In this document: positions 1 to 12,109 of the stretch, piece by piece
Numbering within the stretch: the first letter of the stretch is position 1
How the letters are laid out: the number at the start of each line of letters is the position of its first letter
Source: Muscardinus avellanarius
Lineage: Eukaryota > Chordata > Mammalia > Rodentia > Gliridae
NCBI GenBank assembly: GCA_963383645.1
Contig: OY726560.1
Span: 32,918,503 to 32,982,502, forward strand
Length of the DNA stretch: 64,000 nucleotides
Direction: 5' to 3'
The notes under the pieces: model-generated
Seen by the model: only the letters and a program-made list of their open reading frames with translations
The model's database searches: none
Told to the model about the DNA's origin: nothing
Translations under genes and position numbers: made by a program

Positions 1-2681
1 TGCATTGAGAAGTGTTTTCAGGACCCAGACAGATCTCTGATCTTACCATGGCATGCCTAAAAAAACTGCCTCAAATTTCCATGTTGTCTAACTAGTTCAA
101 GGTAGGGGCCAATAATGAATAAAAGTATTGCTAATATACAGTCCATTTCCTGGATTCTCTAAATATCACTTGTAGGTCACTCATGTAGTAATAGCAAATG
201 ATGTGTTTAGCATGAACTTTCTATCCACAACTGCATTGTGACCCTAGGCATCTCTCAATTTGTTTTTGAGATAGTTGCCTAAACCCACGACATAAGCAGC
301 AATGCCCTCAATAAGATCCAACTCCTTTTGTGGAACTGAAATCTCTCAAGAATGACGGATGATGCTCCTGGGAAGTTGGCCTTCCATAATGCCAGCCTGG
401 TAATAAATATTTCAGCCCTTGCTTAATCCAAGATCCTGAGAAATCTTTTTATAGCCAAGGGTTTGACTCTATATATGGTCAAGAACATATACAACATACT
501 TCTGCATAGGATTCTTTGTTTTGATTTCCTATGAAAACCTCTCAAGATATTAATTCCACAATAAACATTTAGTGGCATTAATTTAATGCTTATATATTAC
601 AACTATCAAGTTATTGGGTGCAGCATGGAGTCTGCTTAATTCTCAGACTATAGAATATACTATTTTTTTCCCTTTTGGCTTTCAAGAGAGATATAACACT
701 TCTGACTATTGTTCTTTTTTTAATAGTAAAATTCCATCAATGTGATGATACCATTTTAGATAAAGTGTAAAATGGGCAAAAGATTCAAGGCTGCAGCAGG
801 ACATCCACTTAGTAGTTCAGAGATGCTCTGTACTTGTTTTCTGTCACTGCATGTATAACTGCAGGTCTCAGAAGAACCTATTGTAAATGTCAGAATGCAA
901 TATTCTCGGGCATTTATAAAAACCTTCCTACTTTTACCATTATTCAAACTTCAGCCTACTGTTTCTGGCTGTGTATTGTATTCACTTCTTTCTCTCCTTT
1001 TCTCTTTCTATAGGACTCTTTCCCAGTGCATTGCAATTTGTTTTGTATTTAAACCAAAGCATCATCAATATTAGGTTGTTTACCTTTTCAGACTATGATT
1101 CCCTAAAGAGGCTTATCCTTAAATCTCACAGACCTATGCAGGCTGCAAGGAATCTAAGCATGAATTTCATCTCCCCAGCTCATTGCACTAGGAATCCCAA
1201 TATACCAGCAGGTGGCAGCAAAAATAACAAAGTAAAGATCCAGAGAAATGGGGCCTTTTAGCTAAGTCTTCAGCGTCTCAACCTCCTGTTGTACTCCTTT
1301 CAGCCCATTCTCCCTGATTTTGAAAATGTAGCAGAATAATTTGAAATAGCAATACAAGTTTTAATTTCAGTATTGTAGAAGAATCAAAAAGGATAAAAAC
1401 TGAGTTTGATTTATTCTTTGCATTGTTTTTCCTGCCTTGCTACTTGTCTGCCTTCAGGATCTTTGGCAAACTTTCCCAAAGAAGTTGTTTGAAGAAAATC
1501 TCTCACTCTTGGCTGAAATGGGAATTTGAATTCATTTAACATATTATGGTGAGTGACCCAGAAGAGGCAGGAGAGGGAGGAATTTGAGAGATGTAGAAGA
1601 GGGAGAAGGTCTGGGTTCAGGGGGGCCAGACTGAACTTAGAGTCTCCTCCTCATAGTATTGGCTGAGTGAAGTAAAAATACATGTTTTTTTTTTTTTTAA
1701 TATGGGGTAGATGGCAAGGCAATTATAGTGGGCAGATAATTGAGGGCCATTCCAAGTAGTTTGTCCTGCACAAGTGATCATTACCTAAACCTTGGATAGA
1801 AGACTCAGAATAATAGTAACTAGATCAAACATCTTGATAACTCAATGTGATATAGGCTCAGTCTCACATTGGTTTTGATTCAGGGAAAATAAAGTTGAAT
1901 GACATCTTGGATGCTCAGATTGCTAGTGCAAGTTATATCCACTGCACAGTCTTGGAGTTCTGGTCTACAGAAACAACTTGTCTCATAATGGGCTGGGTGG
2001 CATCTGTATCCTCACAACATCCTTTCCTGATGAAAAGAAAGGACTTTTTTTGTTTTTTTGCTGTCAGCCATGTTCTAGGAGTTCTCTTGCTCTTAGTGGC
2101 CACTGACAGAACGGTGCCTCTACCAGCCACGGAGTACCTGTTTTAGTCCATGTGACAGGTGAACAAGGGAGACAGATGACATTACAGCCTGGATTATAAG
2201 ATGCCATTTATACTTAAACTGTCCCCATCTGTACTCTCAGTGTATAGACCAAGAATATATATAGCACAAAAGGATTTTGAATTTCCACTTAAGACCTTTA
2301 AAAGCTAGATCCACGTTAACCATCTAAACTTAATAACCACAACTGCCCTCCAAGACATACCATCTTACTGATGGACCTTAAAACTTCACAAAACAAATAT
2401 CAGGTGTATGTTTAGTTGCTACTTATGTAGCTAAACTGAGGAAGAACATGGCAAAATGATGTAGAAAGCAGTTTCAAAGTTCAGCAGAACAGCTCTTTTG
2501 ACAACCCCCACAACAAGAAAATCATGTCTTCACTAACTTACAAGAAGAAATGGTCCTGTCACTGAAGGTGCAGTATATTGAATTCCTAGTTTGCAGCCAT
2601 ATCTTGGTAAAAGGCTTTTTATTACTATCATTGAAAACCCCATAGACAAAGTAACTATTACAAGATAAAAATCAATATATG
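1..2681. other. Unique AT-rich DNA, no gene recognised
   Basis: No SINE, LTR or L1 is recognisable here. Open frames are short (under 100 codons), lack Kozak context or a recognisable domain, and occur on both strands as expected by chance in AT-rich DNA. The only feature I would single out is a CTCF-type motif at 1205-1219, listed separately. Confidence 0.6.
1205..1219 (+). promoter_or_regulatory. Candidate CTCF binding site
   Basis: The sequence CCAGCAGGTGGCAGC matches every position of the degenerate CTCF core CCRSYAGRKGGCRSY. CTCF is the zinc-finger protein that anchors cohesin loops and insulators. A 15-base match to a degenerate motif can arise by chance and does not prove occupancy. 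A second perfect match in the same orientation lies at 2989-3003. Confidence 0.5.
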
Positions 2682-2808
2682 TTCAGGTATAATGGTGCAT
2701 GCTTGTAATCCCAGTACCTTAGGGGTTAATACAGGAGAATTGCAGGTTCAAGGCCAGCCTCAATAACTTAGTAAGACCCTGTTTCAAAAATAAAACAAAA
2801 TAAAAGTA
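2682..2808 (+). mobile_element. B1-dID-type SINE, left (B1) half only
   Basis: A diverged 7SL/B1-like head (TTGTAATCCCAGTACC) runs through TAGTAAGACCCTGTTTCAA to an A-rich tail, and the ID-like right half is absent. Flanks read ATCAATATATG at 2671-2681 and ATCAAGATATG at 2810-2820, an imperfect target-site duplication that supports this as a discrete insertion. Confidence 0.75.
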
Positions 2809-2820
2809 AATCAAGATATG

Positions 2821-3918
2821 TACCAGAAGAGTTCAAAGATAAATTAGTTGGTTTTTGTTGGTATAAAGATATAGGAAATAAGTATCACAGGAGTCTTCTA
2901 CAAACCCTGAAAACCTATAAAAATCTCAGCACAAGTCTTTCTGAAAACCAAGTGCCAACTTTACTCTGATCAGCACTCTGAAATGTAGCCAGTAGAGGGC
3001 AGTCAAAGAGTAGCTCATGGAAGTGAACACAGCTAAGCTCTTGACACTTCTTGAAAGAGTCCTTCAAGGATGCTTTTATAACTCTATCAAATCCTGTGTA
3101 TTTATCATGCCATTTCTGGGTTCTGGATTCATGTAACTATTACATTTTTCCCTTACAAAGTGTTGATTTCCATTATATTATTCAGGATCTGAAATTTGTA
3201 AAGTTGCTATTAGCTGGATCATCTTAAATGTAATGTGATCTAAATTGCTTTTTAAAAGACAGCAAAACACAGAATGAACATTTTCTCTGTATATGTGAGA
3301 CGTCTGAAGATAATTTGTAATGCCAAGTGAAGGATTTATCTATGACAAAGCATAAATAGGAGATACCCAATAAAGAGACAGTAAACCTTCTAATGTTTAG
3401 AGTCACGTCAGAAAAGTCAAGCTCTTGGTTTCATTTCCCAGTTACTCAAACTGCTAAATCCCCCTGAGAAAACAGTAGGATCCAGATGCCCTTTTGGGGA
3501 AAATGTCTGGTGCTTTCAAAAGAAAATTGTACAGAAATAGACATGTTTGTAGCCTTGTGGTCCCAAGTCATTCCTAATTGAAATCTATTCTGCCCCCTAG
3601 AAAGTAGTGAATCCTTTAAGTGTCAGAACCAAGGAGTTCAAATGAAGATGCTCTAAAGTTGAGTTTTAAAAATGGGTGAAAGTTTAAGAATGACGTTTTC
3701 AGATTTTTTTTTCATACTGTTTTCACATGCCAGTTGGCATGGAAATAAAGCAACACATTAGATTCAACCCAGCACACAGCTTTCTGCCTCTGTGCTCTGG
3801 GCCCATTCCTGTCACTGGTAGAAAAGGGAATAGAGTATGGCCAACTGCCATTGTGGAAGTCCCAGGAGACTTTTCCTGCTCCAATGGAATGGGATCCCTT
3901 TCACATTGTTTACTTTCT
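2821..3918. other. Unique DNA, no gene recognised
   Basis: I see no recognisable repeat or coding sequence. It contains the second CTCF-type motif. Two opposing short frames at 3.7-4.0 kb overlap each other and run into a MER5A-like repeat, so neither is credible as a gene. Confidence 0.55.
2989..3003 (+). promoter_or_regulatory. Candidate CTCF binding site
   Basis: CCAGTAGAGGGCAGT matches all positions of CCRSYAGRKGGCRSY in the same orientation as the site at 1205. It does not lie inside a SINE, so it is not one of the rodent B2-type repeat-borne CTCF sites. Occupancy is unknown. Confidence 0.5.
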
Positions 3919-4085
3919 GTGCTGGTGGTTTTCAAGGTGTGGTTCTCCATGTACCATCAACATCAGCACCACTTAGACATTTGTCAGAAAAGCAAATCAA
4001 CAATGCTGCCTGAAGTTCATGAAGCCTAGCGATCTGTGTTTTAACAAGCCTATGAGATGAATCTATTGGGTACTCACATTTGACC
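3919..4085 (+). mobile_element. MER5A-like hAT/Charlie DNA transposon remnant
   Basis: The order of GTGGTTTTCAAGGTGTGGTT, a CATCAGCACCACTTAG block, a GTCAGAAAAGCAAAT block and GATCTGTGTTTTAACAAGCC follows the mammalian MER5A non-autonomous hAT consensus. It is old and diverged. No transposase is encoded. Confidence 0.7.
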
Positions 4086-4882
4086 ACCAAGTCAATTGGT
4101 CCTGAGCAGGTAGATTAATTTACCTGATGCGTTTGAAGAAAGAACTGGGCATGTTTAACTTAGCAGTTTTATTTTCCTACTGAGGAAAGTGCAGGCAGGA
4201 AGCCTGACTCTTCAGCTGTTTCTCTAAGGACAGAATTTTTTTTTTTTTTTTCCTCCTGGGGATTTTGATGCTAGAGATCAGAACCACATTTGCCTGCAGA
4301 TGTAAGACTCCTTCTCCAACCTATCTAGCTTTTTCATTAATAAAGGTACTATTTTGCATTCTATCTATCTTATTCCTTGATTTATTTTTCACTTGATCTA
4401 GAATCGTGGCAGAGAAGAGGGATCAAGTTCAATAGACCCTACTTACGACTTCAGTGACGTTCAGGGTCTAGCAAAAGAGAGGGACTTACATAGAAGGAGG
4501 TTAAAAACAGGGCAAAGCTCATGGTCTTCACACACCTAACATCTCCAGAGACTGTCTGCCTCATTGCAATATAAAAAAGCTGTCATTTTGGTTTTTTCTG
4601 CAGTTTTTCCATATCTACTTCTTTGGATTTGGGATATAGGAACTACACTCATATAACAAAAATAGATGTTTTATAATGAGAAGGCAAGTTGTCCACAAAT
4701 ATCTGACTTTTTAAACAATTGCATTTTCTAGAATGTTTTAAGGAAACTTGGAGGATGGAGCCACTCTGTATTTATCTCTGTAAAGTGATAGATAACTCAG
4801 GGTGTTTTGAAAATGTTTTCTATAGTGGAAAGTCAAAAATTCCTGCCTCACTATTCACATAACTTAATCTTGCCCATCTTTA
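4086..4882. other. Unique DNA with a T-rich tract
   Basis: No gene is visible. A T tract at about 4237-4250 is followed by a degraded stretch to about 4330 that vaguely resembles the ID half of a minus-strand SINE (GGGGATTTTGATGCTAGAGA). It is too diverged to call confidently. Confidence 0.45.
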
Positions 4883-5072
4883 CTTTTTTATTTTTTTGTG
4901 GGTCTGAGGATGCCAGGGGCATTCGACTTCCAAGGTACACCCCCTGCCCTATTTTTTATTCTTTAATTTGAAACAGGGTCTCACTAAGCAGCTGAGGCTG
5001 TCTGCGAACCACGAGCCTCTGGTCTCAGCCTCCCAAATACTGGGATTACAAGTGTGAGCCACCACACCCAGC
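4883..5072 (-). mobile_element. B1-dID SINE (subfamily C)
   Basis: Reading the plus strand, T-rich tail, ID half (CTACACCCCCTGCCC variant), central GAAACAGGGTCTCACTAAG and B1 head (GGGATTACAAGTGTGAGCCA) occur in order, so the element lies on the minus strand. Target-site duplication TAATCTTGCCCATCTTTA at 4865-4882 versus TAATCTTACCCATCTTTTA at 5073-5091. Confidence 0.92.
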
Positions 5073-5454
5073 TAATCTTACCCATCTTTTACTGTCAAAT
5101 TTAAATTTCTTTTCCTGGTCTCCCTCAGCTATCAGAGACACCTTCTTCCTCTGAGTGCCCATGTGGCTTGTTCTCCTTGCCTGATATTTTACCTGTGCAT
5201 CTTCATTATCCGTGTCAAATTTTCTGAAATTCATCATAAATAGGCAGCATTTTATGCTTTCTTATTCTTAGCATCAGAGCACAATGCATGCATACATGTT
5301 GAATATTCATTTCTCATACATTTCTATTTTTTGTGATATCTGTGTATCCAAGGAGTGATTCAAGTTTTTATTATAAAACTTTTATAAACCCTACTTATAT
5401 CATTTTAATTTATTCATTGCTTTAGTTTTTGAATTGATAATTTTAAAAAGTCTC

Positions 5455-5690
5455 TTAGACATATAAATAAACTGGTGGTTGCTCAGGGCTGGAGTGGAAA
5501 TTGAGGGAAAATGGGTAGGAGTTTGTTTTGAGGGAAAGTGATGAAAATATTCTAAACTTGTTTGTGTTGATAGTTACATAACTTTGTGACTATACTAAAA
5601 ACTGCAGTATTGTACATTTTACATGATTAAATTACAGGGTTTATGAAATATATGTCTCAACAAAGCTGTTATTTAAAATATCTCATGATA
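5455..5690 (+). mobile_element. Old LINE-1 (L1M-type) 3' end
   Basis: Contains the GTGGTTGCTCAGGGCTGG block followed by a TTGATAGTTACATAACTTTG-like block and an AATTGTACA-like TGTACATTTTACATG block. These are typical of the last 200 bp of L1ME/L1MC-type 3' UTRs. It is 5' truncated and non-coding. Confidence 0.65.
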
Positions 5691-8396
5691 AAAGCTAGAG
5701 AGATACAGATGCAAGAAAAAAAAGTGAGTTAGTGTCAATATTTTGATTTCAGTGTTGGTAGGTTTGTATCCAAGACCTACAAACACTTACATAACAGAAA
5801 AGAGAGTTTGAAGTAATGAGCATTTTATGAAAAAACTCAAACTGTAGTATTTTCTTTTTGATTTCTCTTTTCTGACAATATACATGACAAATACCTAATC
5901 TTGCTTTATTTTTCAGAAAGATTTTATTTCAAAACTCTTAACCACTTTCTCATCTTGGAAAGGGAATTACTCAAAAAATGATTTCTCATTTGAGATGGAA
6001 GGCTTGGTGATATATTTTAAGCCTGCTAAAGAAATTGAAAAGTGATGGAGTGTGCTAACAAACACCACAGTGGCCGACTCTGGTATCAGCAATGGATGAA
6101 ATTTATTATCTATTATCCTATTTTATAACAGGTGAGGTAACTGAAGTACAGATACATTGAGCACAATGTCACTCTGACCATGAGTAACAGAACCAGTTGC
6201 AAATAGTCTACATACAGAGCCTGTGCTCTTAAAAACATCAGACTTTGCTGCCCCTAGTGAGTAGAACTTCCCCTCTGCTGTGGCAATTTTCCTATACAGA
6301 CAGAAAATGAACACAGCATTGAAATGTTCTCTAAGGTAGAAAAATAAAAACTCACAACAATTGTGACAAAATACCAGATTAGAGTAGGTTCTTATCCGAG
6401 CGACTTCATGGATGCACCCAATCTGAGCATCCTTCCTAGTTGGCAAACCTAGAAGCATAGTCTCTAGCTAGAGGAGCCAGAGAAGATTAATAATAATTGG
6501 TGTGAAAGTGTCTGTCACACTCTAGGGACCCAGTAAATGCTTGCTTGATTTGTTGAATAAATACAAGGTGCATATTTTGCCAATCTTATATATCCTCTTT
6601 TATTTACATGTAATGCTTTCTGGCAGAACATTCTGAAGTGCTTTATGAATGATTTCCTATTACTCATAGCCCAGCTGCAAATCTGTGATGGATAAGTATC
6701 AATAAAGTTTGTAAGCTTTGAAGAAAAACAAGAAAGTATCTTTCTTTCAGTGTTTTCATAGAGTTAGATGGAATTAGTGTTAGTGCCACATCTCTCATTA
6801 CCCAACTAGTTAACTCAATAACATTAACTAAATGTTCCCTAGCACCCTAGCATCTGATATTATTTAAGTCCTACAGATAGAGCCAGCTATGAAAAAGGCA
6901 TATGGGGACTACACTGGAGTTTACCTTTTAGAAGACATGAAGCATGAAGCGAGAAAGACAATAAACATGTAAAATAAACAAATGAGCTAGAGAAAGCCTG
7001 GTAGTGATGAGTGCTAATGGGTTAGCTGAAAGGATTTGGTTAGGATGGGATTAAAACCAACCCTCAGGGCTCATTTTGCTGAATGTAACAGACCACTGGA
7101 CACTTACAAAGTATGCATCTTGTTGCACATATGACAGCAGGATTGCTGTAGAGAGTTTGGAAGAGAAGTTTTTTTTTTTTTTTTTTTTTTTTTTAATAAG
7201 CAGAGCTCTGTCTACTAATGATACTTGATGTGTGCATACTGTTTACAAGCCAGACAGCACCCTCAGGTGTATGTACTCACAGAATAATTCGGTTTCGTTC
7301 TTGTTAAGAGGGAAGGTGCTGAATCAGCAATATTTTCACCCTGGTGACTGCCAAGACGCAAGTATCACTTGCAGGCCATCTCACTATGATATATAGTTAA
7401 AATATACCAATGAAAGTATTAAGAAACAACACCCAGTTAGTTAGCCTAATTCAATAACATATTCCTCTCTCTGGTCTTGATAGGTAGAATATCCTCATTT
7501 TCCCTTTGCACTTTCTGAAGTGTTCAGAGACAGCTTTGTTGTTGTTCTTCTTCTTCTGATTACTTGGTCATCTGTTTATGTGTTAAAAGCCAGGGTACGT
7601 AGGTGAAACGTGATCATGTTAACCTGATATACCATAAGGACACAGCATGACCATGGCACCTTATAAACTTCATTTTTGTGCCTGGTAGTGTTGAGGTTTT
7701 GCTTAATTTCAAGCTGCTATTGTTTTGTGAATTTATATAGTCTTTTTGCAGGAATAATTAAGAGAAAATGAATCTATGGTCTCAGTTAAAATTTGGTCTC
7801 CAGAGGTAAGAAGTCTTCTAAAGGTATACTTTATGATAGCCCCACTTCCCAAAGGCTATTAAATAAATCTCTGGAACTTCATATTATAACTCACAAACAG
7901 AACACTTTCTTGAATGTATTATATAAGGTTACTTTGATTTAAGGGAGAAGTATAACTTCTTTACTTTTTTGGTGTTATTTTCTATCTTTTTGTATTTTGC
8001 AAATAAAATATCATCTGAAAATGATGAAATCACTTGCATGAATAGTCCTATTCCATTCAATTAACTGTATGAATTTTCAAATTACTGATTATATGAAACA
8101 GTATGTTCAAGTTACAGTTTGTTATGTTGAAGTACATGAAATTGTCATTTCATAGATAAAATTAATATTAACAATTTTGTATGATTTAATTGTTAATCAG
8201 ATGAATCAAAGTAGGTTTTTCAATTTTTATAAAGTCAGAACCTTTAGAATGTGACCACAAAAAGAAAAGTAAACTGAAATTTCTATAAGTTGTGTTTAGA
8301 GTCCAAATAAATGAGTTTCTTTCTCTGTGGTGGTTTCAAAAATAAGAATAGCATATTCCCAGGAAATCTAAAGGGCAATAGAGAGTAGGTGATTAA
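5691..8396. other. Unique AT-rich DNA with faint MIR remnants
   Basis: There is no gene with recognisable features. A strong splice-acceptor-like tract ends at 5916 (see findings). A 22-base T run sits at about 7171-7193. The stretch at 6860-7060 (ending ACAATAAACATG ... GTGATGAGTGCTAATGG) looks like an ancient mammalian interspersed repeat that I cannot name. Confidence 0.5.
6115..6245 (+). mobile_element. MIR SINE fragment
   Basis: The order CTATTTTATAACAGGTGAGG, AACTGAAGTACAGA and a GTCACTCTGACCATGAGTAA-like block followed by CCTGTGCTCTTA matches the second half of the tRNA-derived MIR consensus (ATTTTACAGATGAGGAAACTGAGGC...GTCACACAG...). It is very old. Confidence 0.5.
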
Positions 8397-8410
8397 TGAA
8401 TCATTTCACA

Positions 8411-8618
8411 TTTTTTTTGTGGGTCTGAGGATGGAACCCAGAGGCATTCAACCTCCAAGCTACACCCCCTGCCCTATTTTTTATTCTTTAATTTTAAACA
8501 GGGTCTCACTAAGTTGCGGAGAGCCTCACTAAGTATCTGAGGCTGCCCATGAACCACGATCCTCTGGTCTCAGCCTCCCGAATGCTGGGATTACAAGTGT
8601 GCGCCACCATGCCTAGCT
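8411..8618 (-). mobile_element. B1-dID SINE (subfamily C)
   Basis: Full-length minus-strand copy: T tail, ID half with the CTACACCCCCTGCCC signature, then B1 head GGGATTACAAGTGTGCGCCA. Clean target-site duplication TGAATCATTTCACATTT at 8397-8413 and 8619-8635, the T's shared with the tail. Confidence 0.93.
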
Positions 8619-8635
8619 GAATCATTTCACATTTG

Positions 8636-10769
8636 ATTTCCCATTTCTGATTTACCTTAGTTTTGTTTGTAGAGAGAGAGCACCTTGTAAATAACCAATT
8701 CTTATGTAACCATTTGGTTGAAAGAGGTATTATTTTCATTTATACATTAATCACAAATTACCTGTGTTCTCTGTCTTGGGAAATTCTACTGGATAGAGTA
8801 TGATATAAGGTGTAATGACTAAGGGAAATCTCAGTGTGATTGACTCCACCTAAAATTTGTTTAAATCATATAACCATATAAGGATTATTAGTAATTTAGG
8901 TATTGAATTTGATGGTGAAGCTTTGATAGACTCTGAATGAAGACAGGATTTTTGAGCAGCCAGCTACAGCTGGTTTATTCCTGTTTTCTCCAGGACAAAT
9001 CTTTGAACAAACTGATACTTAGTGTTCACTCAGTTGGGGTAAATATTAAAGAAAGAGATTTTATAGTGCAAGAGACAAGATGGTGATCAAAAAAAAGAAT
9101 AAGAAATATACTGAAAAGGTAAAGTGAACAGAACAAATCAGTATTGTTTGAAGCATAAAAGTTGTCTTCTCTAGTGACTTGGATACAAGCCATTTGATCT
9201 GAGTTTTATCGGTATATTATATTCCTAAAGTATTCTTTGGCATCTTAGGTTGTCTGAAGATTTCTCAAATAACTAATAACTATGTTGATATCTCACCCAA
9301 ACATGCCATGTACAAAGTTTAAGCAGAGTTGGTATTTTCTAATTCTTATTACTATCACAATACACCAAGCAAGTACTTCTTAGTTTGGTCACAGATGCTT
9401 TATAGTTATGCTTATTACTGGCAAAACATATGCAAACTTAATCTTTCCTGGCGTTTCTCTTTGCAGTTAAGTAGCCCTGGCTTTTGCTCTCTAGTCTTTT
9501 AGTCTAACGTAGTTTTAACTACGTACAGAAATGTACTTGAATGATATGTAGGCACTGTCTTTAATTAATCATGCTTAGAGCTAGCATCTGGAAAGTATAA
9601 TAAACATCTGCTTTGCATAGAGCCACCTAAGGATTATTAAAATCTGGTATTTTAAGTCTTTTTATAGTGTAAGTATCATGTGTTAGCCACACTCAAATAC
9701 AAATGATTTGAAAAGAAATTAAGCAAAATGGCTTTAGTTCAATACTTTAAAAGAAACAACCAGGACATAAGATTAAGTTTTATTTTTATTTTTTCTAATT
9801 AAAGAAACTTACACTTTTTTTGGCTTGCCTTAGGTGGAGTGGGAAGGGTGCAGGGTGGTGGTGGGAAGTCAGAGCATGTTAAATTGATGTTGATTGTCTC
9901 CAGTGTGAATATAATACAATATGCACTTTTAAAATAGGCACTAAGTGAAAATGAAGAAGACATTATCTTCCAATTGGAAACATTTTCCAATCTTTGAATT
10001 ACATTTCAGATTTTCTTTGACTCCAGAGTAAATTTAAAATTATGCAATTTTTAAATGTGTTGTGTGACAATGTCCCTTTCACAAATGTGTTTTTTGGCCT
10101 TAGACCACCTTCTCATTTTGTCTAGTACGATTCTTTTAAAAGTGTGATTTCAGTAAATTTTACAATGAGGTATCATTTTTTCTTAACTTTACACTTGATT
10201 TATAACTGTCAGTGACACAAAGGATGAAAATATTTGCCCCCTCATAATTGTATTTATTAGTAACTTATTTTACAGATTTGTTTGCGTATATATGTACATT
10301 TATATCTTTATTATAAAAGCAAGAAGGACTTAAAATATTCTCTGTATGGTCTTTTAGAATCATGTATAGTAAATGAATAATAATTATGTTCTATTAATAA
10401 TGAATAGAATTTTGTTAATGATCAAAACACAATAATCATTTAAGTATTGGGTTGACTGTTATTGAATCAAAAGATTCACATGGGTTTCGTGTGATTTTCA
10501 AGTAGCTAAAACTGGAGCTAATTAGCAAGTTTATTCTGCATCATTAGTTCATTATTCTATTTCATTGATGTAGACTAGTTTCCCATCTTTGCTCAAGCAC
10601 TTTGCAAATATATGAGTTATTCAGAATAAATTCATTTGTACTAAATAACTAGAACAGATGGTATACAGATGATGATAAAAGAACAACTACAATCCCCCAC
10701 TGAAAAAAGATCAATTTTAAAATAAAGAAATTGCAAATGTTTTTGGAAAGTAGCAATCAAATTAAAATA
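8636..10769. other. Unique AT-rich DNA, no gene recognised
   Basis: More than 2 kb without a SINE or other confident repeat. Frames are short and stop-dense. No promoter, splice or coding pattern stands out. Confidence 0.55.
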
Positions 10770-10980
10770 GAAATAACAGCTAATATCTGCTTAGCTCCTG
10801 TAAGATGCCAGGTATTCTGCTAACTGCTTGATTAATGTTTCAGGTCAAATCCTAAAAGTCAAGTGGAATCATTATCCTTACTTTATAATTGAATAAAACC
10901 AAGGCTTAGTGAGGTTAAGCGACTGTCTCAAAGTCACAGAGGTTAGTAGGTTGTAGTACATAGGCTGCACCAATGTTCTA
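10770..10980 (+). mobile_element. MIR SINE
   Basis: Nearly the whole second half of MIR is readable: TGCCAGGTATTCTGCTAACT, ATTATCCTTACTTTATAATT, AAGGCTTAGTGAGGTTAAGC, AAAGTCACAGAGGTTAGTAG. An ancient mammalian tRNA-derived SINE, non-functional. Confidence 0.8.
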
Positions 10981-11163
10981 ATAAAGAGACACTTCAGAGG
11001 CGTATTGGTTTTAAATTTTTCAAAATCTATACTCAGTTAAATAGCAGGGAAATACTCAACAATCAGAACTTTTCGTGTGCAGTTTCTACTATAAAGTTTA
11101 ATATACATGAAGCATAGAGCAGCACTCAAAGAGTATGTAAAACAAAATCAGACTTATCTATGA

Positions 11164-11345
11164 TGTTTTTTGGAGGGTATTAAACTCAGGGGCATTCTGC
11201 CTTCAAGCTAATGTCCCTGGCCTTTTTCTATTTCTTATCTTGAAACAGATATTGTTAGGTTGCTTAGTCTCACTCAATTTCTGAGACTGATTTTAAACCT
11301 GTGATCTTCCTGTCTCATCCCTGATATGAGACTTTGAATGTGAAC
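11164..11345 (-). mobile_element. Old, diverged B1-dID SINE
   Basis: Weakened versions of the ID half (TATTAAACTCAGGGGCATTC) and B1 half (CCTGTGATCTTCCTGTCTCA) occur in minus-strand order. Divergence is much higher than in the neighbouring copy at 11.43 kb, so this is an older insertion. Confidence 0.65.
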
Positions 11346-11426
11346 CTTGACCTCTAGTTATCTGCAAAATAGTTTAATACCCTGTAGAGAACTTAAAATT
11401 GTTAGTTCACAAAACTATAAGTTTTT

Positions 11427-11460
11427 TTCCTTTCTTTTCTCTTCTTTCTTTTCTTTCTTT

Positions 11461-11516
<56 letters not shown>

Positions 11517-11518
11517 TC
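11427..11518. repeat. (TTTC)n microsatellite
   Basis: Pure tetranucleotide polypyrimidine tract forming the tail of the minus-strand SINE next to it. Serine/phenylalanine/leucine-rich open frames across it are an artefact of the repeat. Confidence 0.97.
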
Positions 11519-11744
11519 ATCTATCTTTCTTTTTGTGGCACTGGGAATGGAATCCAGGGTCATTCTACCTCCAAACTAGATCCCCAGTCCTATTTTTTGG
11601 GGGGGTCATTTTAATTTTTTTGAAACAGGGTCTCACTGAGTTGCAAAGGGTCTCGCTAAGTAGATGAGGCTGTCTGCGAACCACGATCCTCCTGTTTCCA
11701 CTTTCCGAATGCTGGGATTACAGGCATGTGCCACAATGTCTGGC
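11427..11744 (-). mobile_element. B1-dID SINE with expanded (TTTC)n tail
   Basis: Minus-strand SINE whose 3' A-tail has turned into about 90 bp of pure (TTTC)n at 11427-11518, followed by the ID half and B1 head ending TACAGGCATGTGCCACAATG. Target-site duplication AAACTATAAGTTTT at about 11412 and AAACTATAGGTTTT at about 11746. Confidence 0.9.
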
Positions 11745-12109
11745 TAAACTATAGGTTTTCTAGAGACTTAAAATCAGAAAGAGAGAGAAAGGGGTATTCA
11801 GATGTCAATATGCCCTTTGATCTCATGCTTTTCAAAGGAAAAACTTGATATGTTGTATACTTTGGCATATTTTACTTTTGTCACACTGAGAGTAAAAAAG
11901 CCAGTTGCCTAAAATTATGTTCCAGTTTTTGAAGAAAAATATTTCAGTGAACTTAGAATTTCTTCCAACAAGTCATCTTGCCAGGCTAAAGACACAGCTG
12001 ATTTTTGTTTCATTAAGCAGAAGGGAATCCCAAGATCTGAAGAAAGAATAGGCTCGCCCACAACAACCCTGCCATCATGGCATCTACTGGTGTTGTTAAA
12101 CACTGGATT

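Noticed and set aside
1..560. Possible processed pseudogene on the minus strand (a GYKKISQDLGLSK-like stretch near 430-470)
   Set aside because: The similarity is a short, unplaced run with stops on both sides. I could not identify a parent gene, a poly-A tail or a target duplication.
11453..11518. Regularly repeated short units that might suggest a CRISPR-like array
   Set aside because: These are simple tetranucleotide runs without spacers, in a mammalian genome. No CRISPR array exists here.
12063..12082. GGCATCTACTGGTG as a reverse CTCF site
   Set aside because: It has a mismatch at a nearly invariant position (GGC for GCC), so it is not comparable to the two perfect matches at 1.2 and 3.0 kb.
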